Assembly (NCBI GenBank): GCA_034933285.1
Contig: JAYFNT010000012.1
Coordinates: 1-64,000, forward strand
Direction: 5' to 3'
Length of the DNA: 64,000 nt
DNA from: RPRC01 sp034933285
Lineage (GTDB): Bacteria > Desulfobacterota > Desulfuromonadia > Geobacterales > Geobacteraceae
The position numbers and the translations under genes were made by a program. The notes under the pieces are model-generated. The model made no database searches. It was given only the letters and a program-made list of their open reading frames with translations, and was not told the DNA's origin. The first letter of the stretch is position 1. Every line of letters begins with the position of its first letter. This document shows positions 26,743 to 35,305 of this stretch, piece by piece.

Positions 26743-28002
26743 TCACTGCTGGATGGAGCGGAGCAGGGCAAGCTGTTCTTCCGGTGAACCGACAGGCTCC
26801 AGGCCGGCCCATTCCAGCAGGCTCATCAGGGATTCTTCCGCATGTACCCGGGGATACAGGGTATCGGAAAGGTGATGGATCAGCTTCATGGTCTGCAGGC
26901 CGTCGAACCAGCCATGAAAGGCCGTCCGCAGGCCTTCCTGGCCGCTGGAGTTTGTTTTCAGCTTCTCCCAGGTTTCGGGAAACCGGGCGTTGTCGAGAAA
27001 ATTCCCCAGGCATGAAGAAATTTTCCGGGCATCATTCCCGATCTGGATGCCGGTGGCGTCCATGCGGTTTCCCACCAGTGAGATCCAGGCTGACAGGATT
27101 TTGAAGCAGTCCACCTGGTAAAAGAGCACTGCTTCATGTTCTCCGGACAGAATCCGGGAGATGCTCCGGCCGGTACCGAACGGCACCCGGTGGGATGCGC
27201 GGGCCGAAGGGTGCACGCAGGTCCCGTTTACCTGCGAAATGCCGGCGGTTTTCTTCAAGTGCTGCAGGAAATAGAAATCCTCGGCGGCGATCCTGGTATT
27301 CATCCCGCCTATTCGGATATAAGATCTGGCAGTGCAGGCCATTGCGCTGCCCACTGTATGGAACGCATAAGGAGAACCGGCCAGGGAAAGCCCCAGCACA
27401 TAGCTCCTGAGGAAAAGCTCGTAGCGTGTAATGGCGTCACTCTCCATTCCGGTCTTGCCTTCCTGGTGGCGGAAAGGAATGACGGCCCCGCCTTCGGGAA
27501 CGGAGCTGAAATGATCAATTATGGCGGACAGATAATCCGGTTGCACCAGGGTGTCGGAGTCCAGCGCGACAAGGAGCGGATTGGCGCAACCGGAGTCCAA
27601 AAGCGGAAGGGCCAGGTCGAAGCCGATCTTGCGCGCCAGGCCGACCCCGCCCTTCTTTGCCGGAAGTTCCATGCCGGGAGAGGCCGCGTCCACCCAGGCC
27701 AGGCAGAGGCCGGGGAATTCATGGCCGGCTGAGGACAACAGTTTCAGGGTTTTCAGGTTGTCGGCCTTGTCCTCGTCCGGGGCATCCTCGCGGTGGTTCA
27801 CCACCATGAGCATCAGGAAACGGGAGAGTGCCTCGGGCGGATTTTCCGCGAGAGAGCGGAGGGTGTGGAACAGGCGCGCGCTTTCCGCCAGCGCCGGGAT
27901 CACCACCGCGCCGGAGAAGCCGTTGCCCGGATTACCGGATATGCGCCAGGGGCCCTTGATGCCGCGGGACGAGAGGTATTTTGTTACTCTTGCAGGAAGC
28001 AT
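26743..28002 (-). CDS. family 2-type glycosyltransferase
   Basis: 419 residues, no membrane helix. An N-terminal GT-A fold is indicated by FSGAVVIPALAESARLFHTL, the DxD motif in LVALDSDTLVQPDYLSAII (about 148) and the acidic AEDFYFLQHLKK (about 240), with MACTARSYIRIGGMN between them. The last 130 residues are helical and match nothing I know. It should transfer a sugar from a nucleotide donor; acceptor unknown, and no other polysaccharide gene is nearby. Confidence 0.75.
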   Translation of the reverse strand: MLPARVTKYLSSRGIKGPWRISGNPGNGFSGAVVIPALAESARLFHTLRSLAENPPEALSRFLMLMVVNHREDAPDEDKADNLKTLKLLSSAGHEFPGLCLAWVDAASPGMELPAKKGGVGLARKIGFDLALPLLDSGCANPLLVALDSDTLVQPDYLSAIIDHFSSVPEGGAVIPFRHQEGKTGMESDAITRYELFLRSYVLGLSLAGSPYAFHTVGSAMACTARSYIRIGGMNTRIAAEDFYFLQHLKKTAGISQVNGTCVHPSARASHRVPFGTGRSISRILSGEHEAVLFYQVDCFKILSAWISLVGNRMDATGIQIGNDARKISSCLGNFLDNARFPETWEKLKTNSSGQEGLRTAFHGWFDGLQTMKLIHHLSDTLYPRVHAEESLMSLLEWAGLEPVGSPEEQLALLRSIQQ

Positions 28003-28141
28003 TTGGATGAGTATACTGATTTTCGCAATTGTTGTTGATAATATATTGAGAAAATCTGCAATTTAATCTCTTGCTCAATCTGGAGGAGTCTTCGTAGACG
28101 CAGTCGATAGTGGCGAATGAGGAGGGCGAAAGTAGGGATGA

Positions 28142-28474
28142 TCAGTGAAGCAGACCGCAGCTTGCCAGTTCGAATTCTGAGCGGTATTTCGCTTTCATCG
28201 GTTCACTGCATAGCCAGTAAATTTTGGTTTTGTCATGCGTAGCCAACCGGTAAAGGTAAGTGACAACCTGAAAAGGAAGATATGTCTTCCCAGGGATCCA
28301 ACCTGCCGGACGAGGGACTGCGTCGAGGATATGTGAACATTTCTGATTATCCGCCAGCATTCTGTTGAAGACTTCTTTCAGGTCTTCATTCATTTTCCAT
28401 TGATCCACTATCGCATGCCCAAAAACTTTTTCCAGAATCGATCTGAGTTCCTGCTTTTCCTTGTAGTCCATCAT
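28142..28474 (-). CDS. uncharacterised cytoplasmic protein
   Basis: 110 residues, start fixed by an ATGA overlap with the stop of the upstream exported protein. No signal peptide, no membrane helix. The N-terminal half is helical and charged (EKQELRSILEKVFGHAIVDQW); a Tyr/Trp-containing segment (TYLPFQVVTYLYRLATHDK) follows. Not recognised. Its overlap with the exported protein gene suggests a joint function. Confidence 0.6.
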   Translation of the reverse strand: MMDYKEKQELRSILEKVFGHAIVDQWKMNEDLKEVFNRMLADNQKCSHILDAVPRPAGWIPGKTYLPFQVVTYLYRLATHDKTKIYWLCSEPMKAKYRSEFELASCGLLH

Positions 28475-29160
28475 GGTTTCACCGCCTCTTTTCCTGCTAC
28501 TGACCCGATAATTCCTTTGAATTCCTCGAATGTCATGTGCACCGACTTAAGTTTCAAGATATAGTCGGGACTCTTTTCGTTAATGATGAGCGCTTCGTTG
28601 ACAAGGTTTCCGCCTTTTCGTCTGGTTGAGAGATAGTATGCGCTCAATGTGTCTTTCCTGCTTGCCTGAACCGGGACGCCGTTCTCGAAAAATGCCGTTT
28701 TGAACAGCATTGCCCAATTCCAGAAGTAGCGGTCATCCAAACGCTCGGGTACTTTGTCCCTGGTTGTTCCGGTAAAGGTTGCTCGGGCGGCGTCGGCCAT
28801 GGTCATCGAGGAAGCTTTGGTATGTTCCCGCAATTCAGGGAAGGCATCCCGGGACAGTTCTTCCAGGATGAGGGCTTTCCCGTGACCATAGATGAACATA
28901 AGGAAATAGTCTGTGCTGCGGATGTGGGTGTAACCTAAGGGGATCTTGAAAATTACAGCCGGATGCGCTTCGATGGTTACCGTCTTTGCCCGAATCGGGG
29001 AAGGCCAAGGTATCGGGGGGCGTGCTACCGCAAGGCACCACTTTTCCTTGCAGTTTCGCAGACGGTTTTCTATGTCATCCAAGGCGCCGTTTGCGGCAAG
29101 GTCGGCAGTGCTGGCGAACAAGATGGACAGAATAGAAATGCAGGCAATAAAGATACGCAT
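28471..29160 (-). CDS. uncharacterised exported protein
   Basis: 229 residues with a signal peptide (MRIFIACISILSILF, cleavage near DLAA-NG). The mature protein has no domain that I recognise; two Cys at about 37 and 42 (RNCKEKWCLA) could form a disulfide. It overlaps the 28142-28474 gene by 4 nt, forming a two-gene unit. AT-rich DNA lies upstream (29161-29379) with no gene. Confidence 0.6.
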   Translation of the reverse strand: MRIFIACISILSILFASTADLAANGALDDIENRLRNCKEKWCLAVARPPIPWPSPIRAKTVTIEAHPAVIFKIPLGYTHIRSTDYFLMFIYGHGKALILEELSRDAFPELREHTKASSMTMADAARATFTGTTRDKVPERLDDRYFWNWAMLFKTAFFENGVPVQASRKDTLSAYYLSTRRKGGNLVNEALIINEKSPDYILKLKSVHMTFEEFKGIIGSVAGKEAVKP

Positions 29161-29379
29161 GCTTCTGCTTTCTTGGAAAAATATAATAAAAAAATATTAG
29201 TATACAGTTTTGCGGTTTGCAAGAAATATTTCACATTTTGCCTCCTCTTTCGATCATTGCACTTACATGCCAAGACTTGCTGATATACTTACTCATCATT
29301 CAACTGCTTGCACAATTCCTAGTAGGTCTTGCTGTTGCCCATGATTTCAGCGGCTTGCCGATTTCCTGCCAGCGGATGG

Positions 29380-30132
29380 TTACCGCACCGCTTTCAACAT
29401 GACAACATACCTTCCGTTTCGGAAAACGATAGTGGCTTCCTTTGATTTGCCGAATACCTCGTAGAACTCGTCATCAGGAGTAATTGCATACTTCCCGGTA
29501 ATTTCGACTTTTGCTTTCAGGTCGTAATACTCTTTCCTGCCGTCAATCACCTGGTAGAGATTAACTTTGACAGTGTAAATCTCCGCATCATTGAAAACGG
29601 CGCCGGCATTGTCCGCATAGGAAGGGATTTTCAGGAGCTCGACGAATTTGTTCCCCTTGATACCGTAAATGAACAGTGCCTGCTTGGTATAGCCTTGTCC
29701 CATAAAGCCCGGTTCCATGGTGAAACCGTACCGGTCAGGACCGAGTTTGACGAAGCGGGGTTCGGGCGGCTCGCCCCAGGCGCCGTTTTCGGCAAATGAC
29801 AAGGCTTGGGCTGTTACCTTCCACTTTTTCGCTTTTGCTTCATACTCCGCGAAAAGCCCGCTGATTTCAGCGCCGGAAGCATGACTGCCGTTTCCTGGCC
29901 TGGCGAAGAGCATCATGAATTTCGATCCAGCCGGATCATGCCAGAGGTGCCGCGCCAACGGCTTGAAAGACTTTTTCCCGAAATTCTCCGCCACGCTGCT
30001 GATCGCCGCGTCGTTTTCCGGTATGGAGGGATTCAATAGTACTTCTTTATCGACGGTTTTATGGGCGTTTTCTTGTTTTCCGCAACCGGCAAGGCAAAAC
30101 ATGGCCAGCATTATGACAGCGAAACGTTTCAT
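29380..30132 (-). CDS. uncharacterised lipoprotein
   Basis: 250 residues. The signal peptide ends in the lipobox CLAGC (Cys17). The mature part has mixed charge and beta character (VNLYQVIDGRKEYYDLKAKVEI) without a known domain. The NCS2 permease gene ends 28 nt upstream on the same strand, so the two could be cotranscribed. Confidence 0.65.
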   Translation of the reverse strand: MKRFAVIMLAMFCLAGCGKQENAHKTVDKEVLLNPSIPENDAAISSVAENFGKKSFKPLARHLWHDPAGSKFMMLFARPGNGSHASGAEISGLFAEYEAKAKKWKVTAQALSFAENGAWGEPPEPRFVKLGPDRYGFTMEPGFMGQGYTKQALFIYGIKGNKFVELLKIPSYADNAGAVFNDAEIYTVKVNLYQVIDGRKEYYDLKAKVEITGKYAITPDDEFYEVFGKSKEATIVFRNGRYVVMLKAVR

Positions 30133-30160
30133 GGGTTCACCTCTTTCTGAATCCGAACTA

Positions 30161-31462
30161 TCACATTTTCGGGCTGAACAGGAAAAACGACAGGGACAGC
30201 AGAGCCAGTACCCATGCTCCTGCCGGCACTTCGCGGATGCGGCCGGAAACGGCTTTGCAGACCGGCCAGGAGAGGAGGCCGGCTGTTATCCCCACGCCGA
30301 TGTTGTAAGTGAAGCTGATCAGCACGATGGTCAGGAAAGCGGGGATGATTTCGCTGGTGTCGCGGAAGTCCAGCCGGCTGACCGGGCTGATCATGAGGCT
30401 ACCGATGACGATGAGGGCAATTCCGTAGGCGTGGGGCGGAACGGCAGTGCAGAGAGGGGCGAAGAACAGGGCGAAGAGAAACAGTACTGCTGTTACGAGC
30501 GAGCTGAAACCGGTTCTCCCGCCTTCTTCGATACCTGTTGCCGACTCTACATAAGCGCCGGTTGTCGTGGTGCCGATGAGAGGCGCCAGTGTGGTGGCAA
30601 GGGCATCGGCCAGCATGGGTTTCTCGATCTCGGGGAGATTGCCGTTCTCATCCAGAAGCTCCGCTCTTGCGGACAGTCCGATGAGTGTGCCGATGGTATC
30701 CACGAAAGCCATGATGAAGATGGTCAACACGACCGGAAAGAATTTTGGACTCAGTGCCCCTGCCAGGTCGAGCTTCAGCGCAATGGGTGACAGGTCCGGA
30801 GGGAGCCCGGCCAGCGTTCGGGGCAAGGGTGTGATGCCGGACAGGAAGGACAGCAGGGTGGTTGCCAGAATGCCGATGACGATCGCTCCCCTGACCTTCC
30901 GAAGCAGCAGCACGATGGTCAGGAAAAGCCCGCAGAGTGCAAGTATCACGTGTGGTTGTGAAATGTCTCCCAGTCTGACCGGCGCCCCGGGGACTCCAGG
31001 TACGACGATGCCGGTTTCGTTCAGGCCTATGAAGGTGATGAAAAAACCGATGCCCACGGCGAAACTGCATTTGAGCGAAAGGGGGATGGCTTCAGCCAGC
31101 CACCCGCGGATTTTAAGAACGGTCAATGCTATGAACAGGACCCCGGCAATGAACACTGCGCCCAGTGCTTCCTGCCAGGAAAACCCCAGTGCTTTCACCA
31201 CGGTAAAGGAAATGAACGCATTCTCTCCCATGTAGGGTGCTATGGCGAAAGGGCGGCGGGCGTAGAGGCCCATGATTGCCGTGCCGAAGGCGGCTGCCAG
31301 GATGGTTGCGGTGGTGGAGGGCCCGCGGGGGATCCCTGCAGCTTCCAGGATCGCGGGATTGACGATGATGATGTAGGCCATGGTGAGGAAAGTGGTGGCC
31401 CCGGCAAGAATTTCCCGACGGTAACTTGTCCCGTGCTGCTTGAATGCGAAATACTTTTCCAT
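30161..31462 (-). CDS. NCS2 family purine/xanthine permease (AzgA-like)
   Basis: About 433 residues from the start MEKYFAFKQHGTSYRREIL, the usual beginning of AzgA-type proteins; an upstream ATG at 31540 would add 26 residues. Family signatures: ILAGATTFLTMAYIIIVNP, YMGENAFISFTVV, the central FVDTIGTLIGLSARA, TTTTGAYVESATGIEEGGRTG. About twelve membrane helices. It imports adenine, guanine or hypoxanthine with protons. Likely links to purine metabolism; the pur genes are 2 kb away on the same strand but separated by convergent genes. Confidence 0.9.
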   Translation of the reverse strand: MEKYFAFKQHGTSYRREILAGATTFLTMAYIIIVNPAILEAAGIPRGPSTTATILAAAFGTAIMGLYARRPFAIAPYMGENAFISFTVVKALGFSWQEALGAVFIAGVLFIALTVLKIRGWLAEAIPLSLKCSFAVGIGFFITFIGLNETGIVVPGVPGAPVRLGDISQPHVILALCGLFLTIVLLLRKVRGAIVIGILATTLLSFLSGITPLPRTLAGLPPDLSPIALKLDLAGALSPKFFPVVLTIFIMAFVDTIGTLIGLSARAELLDENGNLPEIEKPMLADALATTLAPLIGTTTTGAYVESATGIEEGGRTGFSSLVTAVLFLFALFFAPLCTAVPPHAYGIALIVIGSLMISPVSRLDFRDTSEIIPAFLTIVLISFTYNIGVGITAGLLSWPVCKAVSGRIREVPAGAWVLALLSLSFFLFSPKM

Positions 31463-31723
31463 GGTATAGAGAATCCTCTCCGCTGGGTTTGGTCTGGTGA
31501 CGCTTTCATCATGTGCGGGATGCTGAGTGAGCCCTGTCATTTCCTATCCCATTTTTGAGAAAAAAGAAATACTTGTTGTGTGATTTTTGCCTCTTGTCGT
31601 GGAGGAAGTCTATTTCTCCGTTGCTATTTAATTGCATGTTGTGTAGAAAATGTGCATTCGGGAGGATGGTTGACGGCAATATCCGGCTTTCCCGCTACTA
31701 CCCAAAAGATGGAGGAATTGTTC

Positions 31724-32152
31724 ATGGCAATCTGGTTTCGCGACTACACTCCCCAGGAGATCAATTTCATTTTCAGGGAAACCATGATTTCGCACCTTGG
31801 CATAGAGATAGTGGAAATTGGAGAAGACTGTCTTATGGCACGCATGCCGGTGGACAGAAGGACCTGCCAGCCTATGGGCATTCTCCACGGCGGCGCTTCG
31901 TTAGCCCTTGCCGAAACCATAGGCAGCTGCGGAGCCAATCTCGTCATCGATCGCGATGAATATGTATGCGTGGGTCTGGAGATCAACGCCAATCACATCC
32001 GTTCCGCATCTTCCGGGTACGTGACCGGCACGGCACGGCCGCTTCACCTGGGCAAATCCACCCAGGTCTGGGAAATGCTGATCCGCGACGAAGAGGGGAA
32101 CATGATCTGTGCTTCGCGAATGACCAACGCGGTATTGAAAAAGGAGCGGTAG
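31724..32152 (+). CDS. PaaI/YdiI-type hotdog-fold thioesterase
   Basis: 142 residues from ATG 31724, with GGAGGA 7 nt upstream. Hotdog motifs: MARMPVDRRTCQPMGILHGGASLALAET holds the HGG active-site region with its catalytic acid (Glu in ALAET), then GLEINANHIRSASSGYVTGTARPLHLGKSTQVWE. Related enzymes hydrolyse aromatic or 1,4-dihydroxy-2-naphthoyl CoA thioesters, as in menaquinone synthesis. Single gene, convergent with the rhomboid gene (5 nt apart). Confidence 0.9.
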   Translation: MAIWFRDYTPQEINFIFRETMISHLGIEIVEIGEDCLMARMPVDRRTCQPMGILHGGASLALAETIGSCGANLVIDRDEYVCVGLEINANHIRSASSGYVTGTARPLHLGKSTQVWEMLIRDEEGNMICASRMTNAVLKKER

Positions 32153-32157
32153 GGATA

Positions 32158-32883
32158 TTAGCGGAAATCCTGCCGTCGCGCCGACGGCCGGCCCCCGAGC
32201 AGGAAAAGCAGGATGATCCCGGCTGTGAACCCTCCGATGTGGGCGAAGTAGGCAATTCCTCCCTGCTGTGCAGACCCGGAATTGATCCAGTTGGCGCTGA
32301 TGAACTGCAGCAGGGCCCAGTAGCCGATGATCACGAACGCCGGGACTTCTATGAAGGTGAAAAAGATAAAGATCGGCAGCAGGGTGAGAATGCGCGCGTG
32401 GGGGTAGAGGATCAGGTAGGCCCCCATGACCCCGGCCACTGCCCCGCTGGCGCCGACCATGGGAACGGAAGAGCCCGGGGCGCTCAGGAACTGGGTTGCC
32501 GCTGCGGCCATGCCGCAACAGAAATAGAATACGATGAACTTGAACCTGCCCAGGGAATCCTCGATGTTGTTGCCGAATATCCAGAGATAGAGCATGTTGG
32601 ATCCGATGTGCAGCCAGTTGCCGTGAAGGAACATGGAAGTGAACACATTGTACCACGTGTCGGCCGGATGGGCGGCCAGCTGGGCCGGTACCAGGGAGAA
32701 CCTGGCGCTTAGACCTCCCACGAAGTGGTTGATCCTCACTATCCCACGTGCTGTTTCCACCAGCATGGGCTCATAGTGTCCGGTCAATCGGTCCTGTAGG
32801 AAGGCAATCACGTTGATGGCTATGAGGAGCACCGTCACAATGGGAAAATGCCTGGTCGGATTGTAATCCTTGAGCGGGATCAT
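32158..32883 (-). CDS. rhomboid family intramembrane serine protease
   Basis: 241 residues with six or seven membrane helices. Active-site Ser in VGASGAVAGVMGAYLILYP, the TM2 motif FLHGNWLHIGSNMLYLWIFG, and the catalytic His in the last helix (AYFAHIGGFTAGIIL). The N-terminus MIPLKDYNPTRHFPIVTVLLI is typical of the bacterial group with a large first loop. It cleaves membrane proteins within their transmembrane helices; substrate unknown. Confidence 0.93.
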   Translation of the reverse strand: MIPLKDYNPTRHFPIVTVLLIAINVIAFLQDRLTGHYEPMLVETARGIVRINHFVGGLSARFSLVPAQLAAHPADTWYNVFTSMFLHGNWLHIGSNMLYLWIFGNNIEDSLGRFKFIVFYFCCGMAAAATQFLSAPGSSVPMVGASGAVAGVMGAYLILYPHARILTLLPIFIFFTFIEVPAFVIIGYWALLQFISANWINSGSAQQGGIAYFAHIGGFTAGIILLFLLGGRPSARRQDFR

Positions 32884-33058
32884 TGCAGTAGTATAAGGTA
32901 ATTACCGGTTTCTGTCGATATGAGAACTTCCTGTCTTTGCACTGGTTGTTACCGGTCTTTGGAACGGGCGGATAGCGAGCGATGATGAGCATAGGTCCGA
33001 TGTGCTGGAAGCGTTGCTGAAGGACGCGGCTCTCCAGCTCATGATTGTTGCCGGGAAG

Positions 33059-33086
33059 AAAAAAAGCGGGCGATGGAATCGCCCGC
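33059..33086 (-). terminator. intrinsic terminator of the candidate small RNA
   Basis: GCGGGCGAT and ATCGCCCGC (33066-33074 and 33078-33086) form a 9-bp stem with a 3-nt loop; on the minus strand seven T follow (33065-33059). Confidence 0.85.
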
Positions 33087-33214
33087 AATGATTGGGAACG
33101 CTGGTACGGAATGGGAATGGAGGCGTTTCCCGGCAGAATCTTTGTTCAGGAGGACAGGATTGTCATGAGCGTCGATGTCCGGCGGGAGAATGACCGGAAT
33201 CGACGAAATGGGCT
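33059..33214 (-). ncRNA. candidate small RNA under ModE-type control
   Basis: A transcript of about 155 nt is predicted from a TTGACA-17-TATATA promoter (start near 33214) to an intrinsic terminator ending at 33059. Near its 5' end CGTCGAT (33205-33199) pairs with ATCGACG (33176-33170), and inside this CCGG (33197-33194) pairs with CCGG (33182-33179), leaving an 11-nt loop. The best ORF inside is six codons without a ribosome site, so it appears noncoding. It sits between purE and the rhomboid gene, and the terminator isolates it from both. No RNA family recognised. Confidence 0.6.
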
Positions 33215-33217
33215 GTA

Positions 33218-33249
33218 CGTTATATAAAATAATGTATAACGAATGTCAA
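33218..33249 (-). promoter_or_regulatory. sigma-70 promoter overlapped by a ModE-like operator
   Basis: On the minus strand TTGACA (33249-33244) and TATATA (33226-33221) are spaced by 17 bp. The 24-bp palindrome at 33218-33241 reads, on the plus strand, CGTTATATA, six bases, TGTATAACG. The ModE consensus core is CGCTATATA-N6-TATATAACG, so each half differs by one base. The palindrome covers the spacer and the -10, the expected place for repression by molybdate-bound ModE. Confidence 0.65.
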
Positions 33250-33320
33250 CAATTTTTTCTGTATTTTCTGAAATGGATGACGCAGAAAGGCATGAGCTTG
33301 CGGAAGCAAGGGGAAGGGTG

Positions 33321-33836
33321 TTACCCCCTTCCGCCGGTCAACTTCTCCTGGAGGGCTTTGTCTTTTTCTTCAACTTCCGTCGCCATTGATTCCTTGTATT
33401 CCCGCATTTTCCAGGCCAGGGCGCTGTCCGAGAGAGCCAGCATCTGGACCGCCAGGATGCCTGCGTTTTTGGCGCCGGCCCTGCCGATGGCCATGGTTGC
33501 CACCGGAATTCCACCCGGCATTTGGACGGTGGAGTAAAGGGCATCGATGCCGTTGAGGGCGCCGCCGCCGATGGGAACGCCGATTACCGGTAGGATGGTT
33601 GCGGCTGCCATGACCCCGGCAAGGTGGGCCGCCATGCCTGCGCCGGCGATGACAACCCTTATTCCCCGGCCTTCAGCCTTCGCGGCCAGGGCGGCAGTCT
33701 TGTCCGGGCAGCGGTGGGCTGAAGATATCCGCATCTCGAAGAGTATGCCGAACTGCCTGAGGACTTTTGCCGCCTCATCCATGATCGGGATGTCTGAATC
33801 GCTCCCCATGACTATCAGAACCTGTGGTTTGTCCAT
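33321..33836 (-). CDS. purE: N5-carboxyaminoimidazole ribonucleotide mutase, class I PurE
   Basis: 171 residues. It converts N5-CAIR to 4-carboxy-AIR in purine synthesis. Motifs: VLIVMGSDSDIPIMDEA (phosphate-binding SDSD), ISSAHRCPDKT with the catalytic His, AGAGMAAHLAGVMAAAT, and VPIGGGALNGIDALYSTVQMPGGIPVAT. It lies 10 nt after purD, in the unit purH-purD-purE. No PurK is in the window. Confidence 0.97.
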   Translation of the reverse strand: MDKPQVLIVMGSDSDIPIMDEAAKVLRQFGILFEMRISSAHRCPDKTAALAAKAEGRGIRVVIAGAGMAAHLAGVMAAATILPVIGVPIGGGALNGIDALYSTVQMPGGIPVATMAIGRAGAKNAGILAVQMLALSDSALAWKMREYKESMATEVEEKDKALQEKLTGGRG

Positions 33837-33846
33837 TTTTTCTCCG

Positions 33847-35124
33847 CTACACGCTTCTCGAAAGGGCTTTCTTCCCGATGTCGGTCCGGTAGTGAACGCC
33901 CTTCCAGGTGATTTCTTTCACACCCTGGTAAGCCCGCTCAATCGCTTCCTTTACCGTTGCGCCGAGTGCGGTCACTCCCAGGACCCGCCCGCCGTTGGTT
34001 ACGAACCTGCCGTCTTTTTCCCCGGTGCCTGCATGGAACACGAAAAGGTCATCCATGTCCCCGGCCTTTTCAAGGCCTGATATCTCGTCACCCTTTGGAT
34101 AGCTGCCCGGATAGCCGCCTGCTGCCATGACGACGCAGACAGCTGCCTTGTCTTTCCATTCAAGCCGGACAGAACTTATGTCGCCTTCTGCTGTCGCCAG
34201 GAGAACCGGGACGATGTCAGATTTCATCCGCATCAGCAGCGGCTGGCATTCGGGATCGCCGAAGCGGGCATTGAATTCCAGGGTCTTGATGCTGCCTCCG
34301 TCGATCATCAATCCGGCGTAGAGGACACCCCTGTAGGGGCGGCCTTCAGCCGCCATGCCGTCAACTGTGCGGCGCATCACCTGCTGCATCACCTTCTCGT
34401 GGATGGCTGGAGTTACTACGGGTGCAGGGGAATAGGCGCCCATGCCGCCGGTGTTGGGACCGGTGTCATTGTCGAAGACTGCCTTGTGGTCCTGGGCGCT
34501 GGCCAGGGGGATGATGTTCCTGCCGTCAGTGAAGGCGAGGAAAGACGCCTCTTCGCCGCGGAGAAACTCTTCTATCACCACCCGCGCACCGGCTGATCCG
34601 AATGCGTTGCCCGAGAGCATGTCGGTCACGGCGGCAATCGCTTCCTCCCTGGACTGGGCGATGATGACCCCCTTGCCCGCCGCCAGTCCGTCAGCCTTGA
34701 CCACCACAGGGATGCCCAGCTTGTCGATGAAGGCGATGGCAGGCTCGATTTCGCTGAAGACTTCGTAGGCAGCTGTGGGAACGTCATATTTTTTCATCAG
34801 GTCCTTGGCAAATGCCTTGCTCGCTTCAATGTGGGCGGCGTTTTTCCGCGCGCCGAAAACCTTGAGGCCGTTTTCCTCGAACAGGTCGACAATGCCGAGG
34901 GAGAGCGGCAGTTCAGGTCCGACCACGGTGAGGCCGATTCCTTCCTTCTTGGCAAATGCCAGGAGCCCATCCAGATCGTCAACCTTGAGGACGACGTTTT
35001 CCGCAAGCCGGCCGATGCCGGGGTTGCCGGGCGCGCAGTACACCCTGCTAACCAGTGGAGACTGTGCGATTTTCCATACCAGGGCGTGTTCGCGGCCGCC
35101 ACTGCCGATTACCAGGACTTTCAT
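33847..35124 (-). CDS. purD: phosphoribosylamine-glycine ligase (GAR synthetase)
   Basis: About 425 residues from the start MKVLVIGSGGREHALVWKI. ATP-grasp enzyme that joins phosphoribosylamine and glycine. Visible: GPELPLSLGIVDLFEENG, the ATP-binding KADGLAAGKGVIIA, TDGRNIIPLASAQDHKAVFD, DTGPNTGGMGAYSPAP and FNARFGDPECQPLLMRM. An upstream in-frame ATG at 35184 lies in the hairpin repeat and is not used. Part of the purH-purD-purE unit. Confidence 0.97.
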   Translation of the reverse strand: MKVLVIGSGGREHALVWKIAQSPLVSRVYCAPGNPGIGRLAENVVLKVDDLDGLLAFAKKEGIGLTVVGPELPLSLGIVDLFEENGLKVFGARKNAAHIEASKAFAKDLMKKYDVPTAAYEVFSEIEPAIAFIDKLGIPVVVKADGLAAGKGVIIAQSREEAIAAVTDMLSGNAFGSAGARVVIEEFLRGEEASFLAFTDGRNIIPLASAQDHKAVFDNDTGPNTGGMGAYSPAPVVTPAIHEKVMQQVMRRTVDGMAAEGRPYRGVLYAGLMIDGGSIKTLEFNARFGDPECQPLLMRMKSDIVPVLLATAEGDISSVRLEWKDKAAVCVVMAAGGYPGSYPKGDEISGLEKAGDMDDLFVFHAGTGEKDGRFVTNGGRVLGVTALGATVKEAIERAYQGVKEITWKGVHYRTDIGKKALSRSV

Positions 35125-35150
35125 AGGGTTTCTCCTGATGGAAAGGTTTT

Positions 35151-35226
35151 GTAGGGGCAACCCCCTGTGGTTGCCCCTGTTCAATTATGAAATCGAATCA
35201 AGGGCGGGTTGGAAACCCGCCCCTAC
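35151..35226. repeat. intergenic double-hairpin repeat between purH and purD
   Basis: GTAGGGGC (35151-35158) and GCCCCTAC (35219-35226) are the outer inverted ends of a 76-bp unit. Inside are two hairpins: AGGGGCAACC/GGTTGCCCCT (35153-35162 with 35169-35178) and GGGCGGGTT/AACCCGCCC (35202-35210 with 35214-35222). It resembles the short mobile palindromes scattered between genes in Geobacteraceae. Confidence 0.75.
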
Positions 35227-35305
35227 TGGATCATATGCGCCAGAGCCTGTAGGTTTTGCAGCCTCCCCTTCCGTGTTTAAGAGGACGTTGGGAGGTGACG
35301 CATTT

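Noticed and set aside
2278..28049. The 15-mer TTGATAATATATTGA occurs at 2278-2292 and 28035-28049, both upstream of minus-strand genes.
   Set aside because: In 64 kb a few shared 15-mers are expected by chance, more so in AT-rich DNA, and the context around the two copies differs. Not treated as a regulatory element.
33241..33360. Plus-strand ORF starting ATGGATGACGCAGAAAGGC downstream of the ModE-like palindrome.
   Set aside because: It runs antisense into purE, lacks a ribosome site and shows no protein motif, so the palindrome is assigned to the minus-strand transcript.
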